Source: Enterococcus florum
GTDB taxonomy: Bacteria > Bacillota > Bacilli > Lactobacillales > Enterococcaceae
Length of the DNA: 64,000 bases
NCBI RefSeq assembly: GCF_004309355.1
Contig: NZ_BJCC01000025.1
Location: forward strand, 1-64,000
Direction of reading: 5' to 3'
Below, in pieces: positions 1 through 9,826 of this stretch. Within the stretch, counting starts at the first letter, position 1. Every line of letters begins with the position of its first letter. Below the pieces are notes generated by a model, which did no database searches, was not told the DNA's origin, and worked only from the letters and a program-made list of their open reading frames with translations. A program made the position numbers and the translations under genes.

Positions 1-46
1 AATTTCACAATCACTACTACAAAGCTGCGTAAATCACCAGACACAT

Positions 47-79
47 CAAAAAAACTACCCATCTAATCGGATGAGTAGT
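47..79 (-). terminator. Rho-independent terminator after the DUF3788 gene
   Basis: Read on the minus strand, ten-base arms (70-79 and 54-63, with one G-U-type mismatch) flank a short loop and are followed by a run of T (A on the plus strand at 47-54). It lies about 80 bases past the stop of the gene ending at 160. Confidence 0.7.
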
Positions 80-159
80 CCACAAAATTTTTATATTATT
101 TCATTGTCCTATTGACGGGGTGCGCACCAACGATCGTCTTTAGCCGTTTTTCTATTATA

Positions 160-621
160 TTACATAGCGTTATTTTTATAGATTTTCTTTGGTTTAACCT
201 TGATCTGAATGATCTGGATGATTTCCTGCAGTTCTTGCTCCGTTTCAGGAGAAATATCCAGCCATCCTCCTCGCTCCCCGCACGGATAACGGTCCGCCCA
301 TAATTTTTGAAACTTCGGGTGACACGTTCCAAGCAGCGCCTCTACTGCATCCGCTCCTTTGTCGTTGATCGAAACTGTACAGCAAAATCCATCCCTTTCA
401 AAGAAAACATAAAATAAAAGTGTTTTTTTATGCGCATAGCGAAAGGACCAGCCATATTGATTGCCAAAAGGAAAACGCAATGTTCGAGTCAGGTCGTAAC
501 GTTCCTTCAGCAGTTGCTCCAACTGTAACAGCAGCTGCCAGCCCGCTGTGCCAAGAAAGTCCTGAATTTGTTCTAGGCTGGGCTCTTGCTTTTTATCTAG
601 AAGTCGTTTTGAGTTTTCCAT
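160..621 (-). CDS. DUF3788-like protein, function unknown
   Basis: A 153-residue soluble protein with no signal peptide or membrane segment. The middle part, with GWSFRYAHKKTLL and a later run of alternating hydrophobic residues, resembles the DUF3788 family, whose biochemical role is not established. A GTG three codons upstream is possible, but the ATG at 621 sits eight bases after an AGG-type ribosome site and is preferred. The C-terminus is basic (KVKPKKIYKNN). It stands alone: a bidirectional terminator separates it from the PTS gene upstream and another terminator follows it. Family assignment is by recollection of the pattern and is only moderately sure. Confidence 0.6.
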   Translation of the reverse strand: MENSKRLLDKKQEPSLEQIQDFLGTAGWQLLLQLEQLLKERYDLTRTLRFPFGNQYGWSFRYAHKKTLLFYVFFERDGFCCTVSINDKGADAVEALLGTCHPKFQKLWADRYPCGERGGWLDISPETEQELQEIIQIIQIKVKPKKIYKNNAM

Positions 622-655
622 CTGATCCACCTCGTTTTCTTGTTCAGTGTAACAT

Positions 656-686
656 AAAAACCCTGACTACCTCTGTCAGGGTTTTT
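656..686. terminator. Bidirectional terminator
   Basis: Perfect 12-base inverted repeat (656-667 with 675-686) whose arms carry A5 and T5 ends, so it can act on both strands. It closes the IIA gene ending at 694. Confidence 0.85.
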
Positions 687-693
687 AAAAAAA

Positions 694-1161
694 TCAATCA
701 ATTCTGGCAACGATCCCAGGTTCATCTGTGATGATGGTAATGGTTTTTTCTGCAGCCAATTCCGGGAAAACAAAAATAACGTCTGTGCCTTTTCCATTTG
801 TTTTGATGGCCTCAAAGTCGACTTGTGCGATCTGTGTTCCCTTCGTTACTTTTTCTCCTTCCTTGACTAAAATATCCAGACCTTCTCCGTTTAGTTCCAC
901 CGTGTCGATCCCAATATGCACGAGGATTGCTACATCATTTGCATTTTTGATCGTAACGGCATGCTTGGTCGGAAAAACGCTGTCAATCACGCCTTCAATC
1001 GGTGTTTCAATCACGCCCTCAGCAGGTCGAATCGCAAAACCACGCCCCATCATCTCCTGAGAAAATACCTGATCCGCCACTTCGCTCAATGGAATGACTT
1101 CTCCTTTGACAGCCTGATAAATATCTGTTGATTTTTTCTTGTTAAATAAATTTTTGAACAT
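694..1161 (-). CDS. PTS glucose-family EIIA component
   Basis: A 155-residue free-standing EIIA of the glucose (Crr-like) class. It carries both conserved histidine motifs, FPTKHAVTI and ILVHIGIDTVEL; the second holds the phosphoryl-accepting His that passes phosphate from HPr to an EIIB. The ATG at 1161 is chosen because AAGGAG lies eight bases before it, whereas the GTG at 1170 touches that site. The IICB permease of the same cluster (3452-4981) ends in an EIIB and lacks its own EIIA, so this protein is its likely partner, although it could serve other glucose-class permeases. It has its own extended -10 promoter just upstream. Confidence 0.9.
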   Translation of the reverse strand: MFKNLFNKKKSTDIYQAVKGEVIPLSEVADQVFSQEMMGRGFAIRPAEGVIETPIEGVIDSVFPTKHAVTIKNANDVAILVHIGIDTVELNGEGLDILVKEGEKVTKGTQIAQVDFEAIKTNGKGTDVIFVFPELAAEKTITIITDEPGIVARID

Positions 1162-1191
1162 GCTGTACACTCCTTATGAATAATCAATACC

Positions 1192-1238
1192 AGCTGTTTA
1201 CCATTGTTTACCATTAACAGCTATCGCGTTATATTATA
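1192..1238 (-). promoter_or_regulatory. Promoter and 5' leader of the EIIA gene
   Basis: An extended -10 (TGGTATAAT, hexamer at 1233-1238) begins just after the RpiR stop. Its leader holds a direct repeat of AATGGTAAAC flanked by seven-base inverted arms (1192-1198 and 1216-1222). The repeat could be an operator or a small RNA hairpin; no function is proven. Confidence 0.45.
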
Positions 1239-1250
1239 CCATACTATCTG

Positions 1251-2015
1251 TTACTTTTTCCTCAAATAATCCACATATCCGAAAGCAAATGTTTCAATCA
1301 GGATGAAAAAGGACGAAGCCGTTTGCAGCCACCAATCCTTGGGCAATGGGCTCCGGCTGCTCGAAGCATACAGGTTATAATCCGCTCTGCCGGACAACCA
1401 GTTGTTTTGCAAGCTGGTCACTGATACAATCACTGAACGTCGAACAGAAAGGACATTCAGCACATTTTCCAAATGAGTATTTTCTCCTGATAAGGACAGG
1501 ACAAAGATTATATCCTTGTCAGATAATCGCTCCACGATCCGTCGAAATTCGTTGGACTGTGCCGAGGCTGGAATCATCTGTGCCTGTTTGCCGATCAATA
1601 AAAACAAGCGTTGGAATTCGGCTGCCTGACTTTGCTGAGTGACACCTGTTGAAAGAACATAAATATTGTTGCATGTTTCAATTTTTTGATAGATATCCTG
1701 CCAGTTGGCCTCTTCCATGTATGAAAGGGTTTTTTGGACATCCAAATAAATTTGTCGTTGAAAGTCCATGTTTTGATCTAGCGTTTCTTCGTCATCCTGC
1801 CATTTGATAAAATTGCGCAGCTCTCCGAAGCCAGTAAAACCCAATTTTTGTGCAAACCGAATGACTGAGGATTTTGATGACAAGCATTCCTTCGCAAAAT
1901 CTTGTGTACTCATAGAAACAAGCTCTTTGGTATGGTCTATAATGTAACTGCTCATGGATAAATCGGTTTCATTCAATTCAGAATAGTTTTGATTAACGAT
2001 ATCTGCAAAATGCAT
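1251..2015 (-). CDS. RpiR-family regulator of the alpha-glucoside operon
   Basis: A 254-residue regulator with an N-terminal RpiR helix-turn-helix (about residues 1-75, including SSKSSVIRFAQKLGFTGF) and a degenerate C-terminal SIS sugar-phosphate isomerase domain (about 105-240). Such proteins sense a phosphosugar and act as activators or repressors, as GlvR does for maltose in Bacillus. It follows the GH4 gene on the same strand, but a strong terminator stands between them, so it may be made from its own promoter or by read-through. The start has GAAGGAG in front. Its effector is probably maltose-6-phosphate or a related alpha-glucoside phosphate, inferred from neighbours. Confidence 0.88.
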   Translation of the reverse strand: MHFADIVNQNYSELNETDLSMSSYIIDHTKELVSMSTQDFAKECLSSKSSVIRFAQKLGFTGFGELRNFIKWQDDEETLDQNMDFQRQIYLDVQKTLSYMEEANWQDIYQKIETCNNIYVLSTGVTQQSQAAEFQRLFLLIGKQAQMIPASAQSNEFRRIVERLSDKDIIFVLSLSGENTHLENVLNVLSVRRSVIVSVTSLQNNWLSGRADYNLYASSSRSPLPKDWWLQTASSFFILIETFAFGYVDYLRKK

Positions 2016-2064
2016 GCTTTTTTCTCCTTCAGATCATTTTCTCTATTGTATAAGAAAAAAGCAA

Positions 2065-2098
2065 ATTGAAGCAAGATGAACAGTCATCTTGCTTCAAT
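2065..2098 (-). terminator. Strong terminator after the GH4 gene
   Basis: Perfect 15-base arms (2084-2098 and 2065-2079) around a four-base loop, followed on the minus strand by TTGCTTTTTT. It sits three bases past the GH4 stop and divides the permease/hydrolase unit from the regulator and EIIA. Confidence 0.9.
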
Positions 2099-2101
2099 CG
2101 A

Positions 2102-3451
<1,350 letters not shown>

Positions 3452-4981
3452 CTATTCTTGTATCCCTAATATTTCACAAACCCTTTCCTTAAAGGGCTGA
3501 ACTCCCATACCGATAATAACTTGAATGTTGTTTCCATTCGTTACAACACCTTTAGATTGCTGAAGGCTTTCCAATACCCGTTTATCGACCTGTTCCGGAT
3601 TTTTTACCGTCACCCGCAACCGAGTAAAACAGTTTGTTACCAATTCAATATTTTCCGGCCCTCCCAGTCCTTCGATCACTCGTTGTTCATCCGTTCCTGT
3701 TCCTAAAATTTGAACATCTGCTGCAGCTGTTTGAATGGTTTCTCGCCCTGGCGTTTTGATATTAAACTTCTTGATCAAAAAGACGAATGTGAAAAACCAG
3801 AGAACCCCCATCACTATGCCTACAATGATCACAAGATAAAATCGGGTTACCGATGGAGAAAAGACTGAATTAGACACCACCGTATCAATCAATCCATAAA
3901 GCATGTATGTTCGGGCTCCTAATGCCCATAATAACGTTTCAGAAATCGCGGTGATCAAACTGTGCACTAGCCAAAGAAGAGGGGATACAAATAAAAAAGT
4001 AAAATCCAAAGGCTCAGTAATTCCAGCAATTGTCCCGACAAACATGGACGGCAAAAGCATCCCCTTCACTTCTTCCTTACGCGTTTTATCTGCACAATAA
4101 ATCATTGCCAACGCAATAGCGACTGAACCAAAGATTTTCGCAAAGCCAAATGTCGCAAAACGCAAGGAGGGATCCAATTGCGCAATCGAACCTGCATTTG
4201 CCATTTCCGCATAAAAAATATTTGCCGCCCCGCTGTAAACAGTTCCGTTGATCTCTGCAGTACCACCTAACGCAGTGAAACAAAAGGGCATCCACAACAG
4301 ATGATGCAGGCCTGTCGGAATCAAAAAACGATTTCCAAAAGCATAAATAAATACTCCCAACAGCCCTGTTGTCAGAATTACATTGGATAAAGATGTAATC
4401 CCACCGTTAATCACTGGCCAGATATAACACAACACAACTGCTAAAATCAAAATAATCGGAATTGAAATCATAAAGGTCAGCCTAGAACCGCCATAAATAC
4501 TCAAAATATCGTGAAGTTCAACATTTGAGAATCGGTTATGCAGATAACCAATCAAGCAGCCGATGATCATTCCTAAGAAGACGTTCATATCAACAACCTG
4601 AAAACCCAAGACAACTCCTTGTCCTGTGCCGAATAGGCCCATTTCCCCTGCTTCAGCAATCATTTCATTCATTGTCAACCAGGCATTGTTTGCTGCTAAA
4701 AAGATCAAGAAAGCGATCAAAGCGAGCAACCCAGCTTCAACCTTTTTCTTATCTGCCAGTGAAGAAGCGATCCCGACACAAAAAATCAAGGATAAGTTAT
4801 TCAACATACTGTCCATCATCGTTTTGATCAATGTGCCCAGTGTTTGTAAAAATGAAGGCATAAAATTCAATTGCAAAATCACTGCCACAGCTAAAAACAA
4901 TCCCATAACGGCCATAAATTTCACTGGTGTGATCACCGCACGCGAAAACTTCTGCATGGATTCTGTCACTTTTTCTTTCAT
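3452..4981 (-). CDS. PTS alpha-glucoside EIICB permease
   Basis: A 509-residue glucose-superfamily PTS permease. About ten hydrophobic segments make up the EIIC part (residues 15-420), including the conserved ITEPLDFTFLF motif. The C-terminal EIIB domain (about 430-509) has the phosphorylated cysteine in TNCFTRLRV. There is no EIIA domain; the free EIIA at 694-1161 should supply it. It imports and phosphorylates a sugar, probably an alpha-glucoside given the GH4 gene next in the operon. First gene of the transcription unit, with AGGAGG before the ATG. Confidence 0.92.
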   Translation of the reverse strand: MKEKVTESMQKFSRAVITPVKFMAVMGLFLAVAVILQLNFMPSFLQTLGTLIKTMMDSMLNNLSLIFCVGIASSLADKKKVEAGLLALIAFLIFLAANNAWLTMNEMIAEAGEMGLFGTGQGVVLGFQVVDMNVFLGMIIGCLIGYLHNRFSNVELHDILSIYGGSRLTFMISIPIILILAVVLCYIWPVINGGITSLSNVILTTGLLGVFIYAFGNRFLIPTGLHHLLWMPFCFTALGGTAEINGTVYSGAANIFYAEMANAGSIAQLDPSLRFATFGFAKIFGSVAIALAMIYCADKTRKEEVKGMLLPSMFVGTIAGITEPLDFTFLFVSPLLWLVHSLITAISETLLWALGARTYMLYGLIDTVVSNSVFSPSVTRFYLVIIVGIVMGVLWFFTFVFLIKKFNIKTPGRETIQTAAADVQILGTGTDEQRVIEGLGGPENIELVTNCFTRLRVTVKNPEQVDKRVLESLQQSKGVVTNGNNIQVIIGMGVQPFKERVCEILGIQE

Positions 4982-5003
4982 TTGGTACCTCCTAATTTTT
5001 TTC

Positions 5004-5051
5004 GATACGTATCTATGACCCTAATTTACGGTGAAAAGCAGCCAATTTCAA
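5004..5051 (-). promoter_or_regulatory. Likely promoter of the alpha-glucoside operon
   Basis: TTGAAA (5046-5051) and TAAATT (5023-5028) are 17 bases apart. A perfect ten-base palindrome GATACGTATC (5004-5013) lies just downstream and could bind the regulator. Confidence 0.45.
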
Positions 5052-5117
5052 TGCTTTTCATGGTGATTGGACTAAGGTCCAGAGGTTGAAACGTCAGTTG
5101 TTTCTCTGATTCATCAA

Positions 5118-5146
5118 CAAAAAAAGAACAGCTGATCCAACTGTTC
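5118..5146 (-). terminator. Terminator after murR
   Basis: Six-base arms GAACAG/CTGTTC (5141-5146 and 5126-5131) followed on the minus strand by a T7 run, seven bases beyond the murR stop. Confidence 0.8.
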
Positions 5147-5152
5147 TCTCCT

Positions 5153-6007
5153 TTAATGATCGATTTTCACTTTTTTTACAGCTTCCTTCGTATTCTTTAA
5201 CAGCTCGATCGTCTGATCGTAATGCTTGGCCGCATACGATAGGAAAAACACATCCACCACAAATAATTGGGCCATCAACGAAACAGTGGCTGCCGCTCGC
5301 AATGGATTTTCGCCTTCATGGTCGCTGATAAGACTATAGGTAGCAATCTTCGCCAGTTTGGAATCCTCAAACGAGGTCAGCCCAATCACCTTCATTCCCC
5401 GCTCCGTTGCCAATTGCGCCAAGCGTATCGTTTCCCGCGTTTCGCCGGAATTTGAGACTCCGACAAACAGGGACCCTTGACCAACAGAGGACATCATTCC
5501 AGCCATGTGATGGTAGTCTTGATCAAACACCACGACCTTCCCCAATCGAGAAAATTTCTGGTACATATCTTGTGCTACTAAACTAGAGGCTCCAACACCA
5601 TACATATAGATTGTGCGAGCATCCTCGACGAGTTCCACGCATTTTTCTACATTTTCTTCTGACAAGCAGGCTACATTTTTGTTTAGCACGTAGTCGATTC
5701 GAGCTTTGAGTTTGGTCTTAATTGTGCTGGGATTGTCTCCTTTGTCAATGTCAGTGTATACTTCTGCTTGGCGCTGCCCCATATCCGAAGACAATTGCAG
5801 CTTCAATTCGGTGAAGCCATTCAACCCGATCGATCGAGTGAAGCGGATAATCGTCGCAGGACTAGAGGCCGCTTCATGGGCCAATTGACTCGCCGTAAAG
5901 CGAATCACTTTTTCTGGCTTGGCCAAAATATATTCTGCCAGCTTTCGTTCGGATTTACTCAAGACAGGCAGTTTGTCTCGAATCAAAAATAAAATATCAT
6001 CGTTCAC
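5153..6007 (-). CDS. murR: MurR-type RpiR regulator of MurNAc use
   Basis: An RpiR-family regulator of about 284 residues: an N-terminal helix-turn-helix (SSPATIIRFTRSIGLNGF) and a SIS domain (about residues 110-240, with YGVGASSLVAQD and VGVSNSGETRET). A GTG at 6007 is chosen as the start because AAAGGAG lies nine bases before it; the upstream ATG at 6043 lacks such a site. It is the last gene of the mupG-murQ-murP-murR set, the same order known from Staphylococcus aureus. MurR in other bacteria senses MurNAc-6-phosphate and represses the operon; that role is inferred here. A hairpin lies between it and murP. Confidence 0.9.
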   Translation of the reverse strand: MNDDILFLIRDKLPVLSKSERKLAEYILAKPEKVIRFTASQLAHEAASSPATIIRFTRSIGLNGFTELKLQLSSDMGQRQAEVYTDIDKGDNPSTIKTKLKARIDYVLNKNVACLSEENVEKCVELVEDARTIYMYGVGASSLVAQDMYQKFSRLGKVVVFDQDYHHMAGMMSSVGQGSLFVGVSNSGETRETIRLAQLATERGMKVIGLTSFEDSKLAKIATYSLISDHEGENPLRAAATVSLMAQLFVVDVFFLSYAAKHYDQTIELLKNTKEAVKKVKIDH

Positions 6008-6082
6008 CCAAGTCAACTCCTTTGTCCATTGCTCTTCGTACATAGTTTACAGGAAGCAATGAGATTTAGATAGAGAAAAAAG

Positions 6083-6114
6083 AAAAACTCCGATTGCTTC
6101 GAATCGGAGTTTTT
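6083..6114. terminator. Hairpin between murP and murR
   Basis: Perfect 13-base inverted repeat (6083-6095 with 6102-6114), with A5 and T5 at the ends. It would terminate or attenuate transcription after murP and reduce murR expression relative to the enzymes. Confidence 0.85.
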
Positions 6115-6122
6115 AAAAAGGA

Positions 6123-7571
6123 TTACGCAATTTCGCCATCGATTGCTCGTTGCGGAACACCAAACAGGTAAGTTGCAATAAAGCCGCCTGCATAGCCAGC
6201 GAGCAACCCTGCCAGGTACCCCCACCATCTGCCGTCAGCGATCAATGGGATCAAGGCAACCCCACTTGGTCCGATCGTCGTTGCACCAACGCCGCCGATC
6301 AAGCCAATCACAGCACCACCGACACCACCGCCGATACATGCTGTCACGAAAGGACGTCCTAATGGCAATGTCACCCCATAGATCAGAGGCTCGCCAATTC
6401 CTAAGATTCCTACCGGCAATGCACCCTTGATCATTTCTGTCAATTGATGATTTTTACGGCACTTAATCCAAAGTGCCAACGCAGCGCCAACCTGTCCAGC
6501 ACCTGCCATAGCCAAGATCGGCAACAGCAACGTCATCCCAGACTGATCGATCATTTCTAAATGGATAGGCGTCAAAATTTGATGCAAGCCGAACATTACC
6601 ATTGGTAAGAACAATGCACCTAAAGCAAAACCAGCAAAGGCACCGCCCACGTTTAAAATCGTATTGATAGCTCCGACCAACCCATTGGAAACTGCTCCCG
6701 CAAAAGGCATTAGAATGAAGATAGTGACTAATCCAATCACCAGCAATGCGATTGTTGGGGTCACAATGATATCAACTGCTTCAGGAATAATTTTGTGGAG
6801 ACGTTTTTCCAATAAAGCCAGCAGCCAAACAGCAATGATAACGCCGATGATTCCCCCTTGCCCTGCAGCCAGATCTCCGCCGGTGAACAAGTTTTTTAAT
6901 GGTTCCTCAACGTTCATCCCGCTCAGCGTCGTAACACCGCCGATAACCCCACCCAGAGCAGGTGATGCACCGAACTCAGTAGCTGCATTGATCCCAACAT
7001 AAATCACCAAATAGCTGAACACACCATTTTTGATGATGTTCATGACCGTCACATACTGCATCCAATCGCCAGAAAGCTGACCACCAATGATCATGTTTCC
7101 TAATACTGAGGCGATCCCGCCGATGATCCCCGCGCCGACAAAGGCTGGAATCAATGGAACAAAAATATTAGAAATCGATTTTAATGCCCGCTTAAACGGA
7201 GTATTGTTATTGGTTTTGGCCTTTTGCTGCGCTTTGACCTCTGCCGCTCGCTGCTCTACTTTGGCTTTGCCGCTTAATTCTGCTGCAGCAACAGCTGGAA
7301 ACTCTTCACCTAGTTTGACGCCAGCAGTTTCAACCATCTCATTGGCAACCTTATTGACTGTTCCAGGGCCAACGACCACTTGTAAAGTATCATCTTCCAC
7401 CACACCCATTACACCTTCAACAGCCTTTAGCTTCTCCAGATCAACCTGGTCGTAGTCCTTGATCTCCATTCTGACTCTCGTCATACAGTGAACGATCTTG
7501 TTGACATTGCCCATTCCGCCAACATTTTCGTAGATTTCCCTAGCGATTCGTTTAATTCTGTCTTCTGCCAT
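6123..7571 (-). CDS. murP: PTS MurNAc-type EIIBC permease
   Basis: A 482-residue glucose-superfamily PTS permease with the domains in the order EIIB then EIIC. The EIIB phospho-cysteine is in [10 protein letters not shown] near residue 30. A charged linker (about 90-125) precedes the membrane EIIC, which has the [10 protein letters not shown] motif. It has no EIIA. The ATG at 7571 is preferred because AGGAG lies nine bases before it, while the ATG at 7580 abuts that site. Between murQ and murR, it would import MurNAc or MurNAc-containing disaccharide and release the 6-phosphate in the cytoplasm. Confidence 0.92.
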   Translation of the reverse strand: MAEDRIKRIAREIYENVGGMGNVNKIVHCMTRVRMEIKDYDQVDLEKLKAVEGVMGVVEDDTLQVVVGPGTVNKVANEMVETAGVKLGEEFPAVAAAELSGKAKVEQRAAEVKAQQKAKTNNNTPFKRALKSISNIFVPLIPAFVGAGIIGGIASVLGNMIIGGQLSGDWMQYVTVMNIIKNGVFSYLVIYVGINAATEFGASPALGGVIGGVTTLSGMNVEEPLKNLFTGGDLAAGQGGIIGVIIAVWLLALLEKRLHKIIPEAVDIIVTPTIALLVIGLVTIFILMPFAGAVSNGLVGAINTILNVGGAFAGFALGALFLPMVMFGLHQILTPIHLEMIDQSGMTLLLPILAMAGAGQVGAALALWIKCRKNHQLTEMIKGALPVGILGIGEPLIYGVTLPLGRPFVTACIGGGVGGAVIGLIGGVGATTIGPSGVALIPLIADGRWWGYLAGLLAGYAGGFIATYLFGVPQRAIDGEIA

Positions 7572-7583
7572 CTTTTCCATCTC

Positions 7584-8474
7584 CTATAATGTATTCTTGA
7601 TAAATCCTTTGCCCTGTACCAGTTTTTCCTGTGCTTCTTCTTTGCTGCATCCCGTCAATATCATCACGATCGACAGTTTGACATTTTTCCCAGAAGCTTC
7701 AAACGCCTGAGTGGCTGCTTCGTAGGTGCACTCTGTGGCTTCCATAATGATTCGCTTGCTGCGCTCCACCAATTTTTCATTCGTGGCTTTGACATCCACC
7801 ATCAAATTTTTGTACACTTTTCCAATCCCGATCATCGAAAGTGTCGAGATCATGTTTAATACTAGTTTTTGTGCTGTTCCTGATTTCAGACGAGTGGAAC
7901 CAGTCAGGAACTCCGGTCCTACTTCGATTTCGATCGGGTATTTCGCATGCTTGCTGATCGCGGCATTGCCATTGCAGGACAATGACGCTGTAGAAGCGCC
8001 CACTTCTTGTGCATACGTTAGAGCACCGATCACATAAGGCGTTCGACCGCTGGCTGCGATCCCGATCACCATATCTTTATTTGATAACTGTAAATCAATC
8101 AAATCTTGTCTACCCAATTCTTGAGAATCCTCAGCCCCTTCAACAGCGACTGTCATGGCTTGCTCACCGCCAGCGATCAATCCGATCACCATGTCACTAG
8201 ATACACCAAAGGTCGGTACACATTCGGCTGCGTCCAGCACACCTAAACGTCCGCTGGTTCCTGCACCAAGATAAATCAATCGTCCGCCTTGGTTAAACGC
8301 TTCAATCGTGGCTTTGACAACTGGTTCAATCGTGGATAGTTTTTGCTCAACGATCTTAGCGACCTTTTGATCTTCCTGATTCATCAGCTGAAGTGCTTCA
8401 GAAATTGATAATTCATCTAAATTCATTGTTGCTTGATTGCGTTTTTCTGTAATTAAATTTCCTAAATTGATCAT
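7584..8474 (-). CDS. murQ: N-acetylmuramic acid 6-phosphate etherase
   Basis: A 296-residue MurQ. The SIS fold is seen in YLGAGTSGRLGVLDAAE (about residues 67-83), with the catalytic Glu of this motif, and in AASGRTPYV. MurQ cleaves the D-lactyl ether of MurNAc-6-phosphate to give GlcNAc-6-phosphate and lactate. The C-terminal helical part carries ILTGCSKEEAQ, typical of the family. It overlaps the upstream mupG by four bases (ATGA type), so the two are translationally coupled, and ends 13 bases before murP. Confidence 0.97.
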   Translation of the reverse strand: MINLGNLITEKRNQATMNLDELSISEALQLMNQEDQKVAKIVEQKLSTIEPVVKATIEAFNQGGRLIYLGAGTSGRLGVLDAAECVPTFGVSSDMVIGLIAGGEQAMTVAVEGAEDSQELGRQDLIDLQLSNKDMVIGIAASGRTPYVIGALTYAQEVGASTASLSCNGNAAISKHAKYPIEIEVGPEFLTGSTRLKSGTAQKLVLNMISTLSMIGIGKVYKNLMVDVKATNEKLVERSKRIIMEATECTYEAATQAFEASGKNVKLSIVMILTGCSKEEAQEKLVQGKGFIKNTL

Positions 8475-9553
8475 TTGTTTACTCCTAAACTATTCGTTTC
8501 TTTCTTTTCTACTAATTCAAATGAAACACCGGCAGTGATCAAGTTCAACAACGGCAGATCCTCTTGACAAACCTCTGCTGCGACATTGACCTTTTCGTCT
8601 GCTGGCAGAGTCCTTTTAGCGATTTGGATCTCTCCCATGTAACGCTGATATTTTTGATTGTCTACTGTGACAGCACCAACCTGACGTGTGACTGTATTTT
8701 CAGGAAGGATTGCCTCGATGGCTCGGAATCGAGCATCTGCACTGCGGATGACATCACGGGCTTCATCTTGCCGATTTTGATGCGGTCGCAGAATCATCGA
8801 ACGACAGCGGTCGCTCACTTTGTGAACCGCCAAAATTACTTTCTTTTCCAAAGAAAACTGCTGCCATTGCTGCATTGTGCAAGCACGGATTCGCGGATCA
8901 CCAATATAACAATCGTCACAATAGCCCTGATTTTTTAATTCCCAGCTGGCAAACAAAGGATGTACATCTCGATGCTGCTCCAAGGTCGGCAGCCCTCGCT
9001 TTAAGGGGCCTCTTCGTTCCCCGTCTCCTGAAATAAAAGCCGTCACACGAAAATACTGCTTCAGCCATTGATTTTTTGCAGCGAACCATTCAGCATCCAA
9101 GCCGGTTTCTGGTCGCGGATAATAATTGTGCCACGCTTCAATTTTAGAAAAATCAGCCCCCAGCTCCTGCAACTCCTGTAAATCATCGGCAGTGATAGTA
9201 CTGGCATTTAAACCGATTTCAATTTGATGTGTCAGTTCTGCAATCGTCTGATTCGAAATACCGTCATCCATTCGCAGACCAGTAACTCCCAGAGTGTTCA
9301 ATTCTTCCACTTCTTCCAGTGAAAATCCAGCCTTTTCCAAGGCGTTTGTCGAAATATCGATCATCAGCTTCATCGATCGTTCTTTCGCTAGCGTTCCAAG
9401 TGTACGTAAACGCTCTTTGTACTTTGACGCATCGTCTTCTGGAATGTGTAAGGAAGAAAAAATTCCTGTAAATCCAGATCGATGTGCCTGGCGAATGTAC
9501 TCTTCTTGTTCTGGGCTCATATCCTGATTCAAAAACACGGAAATCCCATCCAT
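8471..9553 (-). CDS. mupG: 6-phospho-N-acetylmuramidase, MupG (DUF871) family
   Basis: A 360-residue cytoplasmic protein of the former DUF871 family: a TIM barrel (about residues 1-240, with LRMDDGIS and EAWHNYYPRP) followed by a cyclophilin-like C-terminal domain. The founding member in S. aureus hydrolyses MurNAc-6-phosphate-GlcNAc, formed when the PTS imports the peptidoglycan disaccharide. The ATG at 9553 is chosen because AAAGGGG lies ahead of it and MDGISVFLN matches the family start; the longer frame to 9583 has no ribosome site. First gene of the operon, overlapping murQ by four bases. Confidence 0.93.
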   Translation of the reverse strand: MDGISVFLNQDMSPEQEEYIRQAHRSGFTGIFSSLHIPEDDASKYKERLRTLGTLAKERSMKLMIDISTNALEKAGFSLEEVEELNTLGVTGLRMDDGISNQTIAELTHQIEIGLNASTITADDLQELQELGADFSKIEAWHNYYPRPETGLDAEWFAAKNQWLKQYFRVTAFISGDGERRGPLKRGLPTLEQHRDVHPLFASWELKNQGYCDDCYIGDPRIRACTMQQWQQFSLEKKVILAVHKVSDRCRSMILRPHQNRQDEARDVIRSADARFRAIEAILPENTVTRQVGAVTVDNQKYQRYMGEIQIAKRTLPADEKVNVAAEVCQEDLPLLNLITAGVSFELVEKKETNSLGVNK

Positions 9554-9583
9554 TGAATTGCAACCCCTTTCAATTACAAACAC

Positions 9584-9612
9584 ATTATAACTTTTTCGAA
9601 ATAAAATTTCAA
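9584..9612 (-). promoter_or_regulatory. Promoter of the mupG-murQPR operon with palindrome
   Basis: TTGAAA (9607-9612) and TATAAT (9584-9589) are separated by 17 bases. The spacer and -35 contain the palindrome GAAATTTTATTTC (9598-9610), well placed for MurR to block RNA polymerase. Confidence 0.7.
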
Positions 9613-9779
9613 CTATTTATTACATTTTTCTAATTTAAGAAATTTTGTTACAAATATGGTAGATTTTTTATACACTTAAAATACCTCTCATACTCTGTCT
9701 TTAAAGCCATTATTCGAGTATCCTCTCCAGGGAAAAGTTGAAACACGTTCACTCTTCTCTAGAGATTTTATCCGCAAAC

Positions 9780-9816
9780 AAAAAAAGGCCTCACCCTTAT
9801 TACAAGAGTAAGACCT
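9780..9816 (-). terminator. Terminator after the aldehyde dehydrogenase gene
   Basis: Thirteen-base arms pairing with several G-U pairs (9804-9816 and 9786-9798), followed on the minus strand by a T7 run. Confidence 0.85.
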
Positions 9817-9826
9817 GGCCGATACT

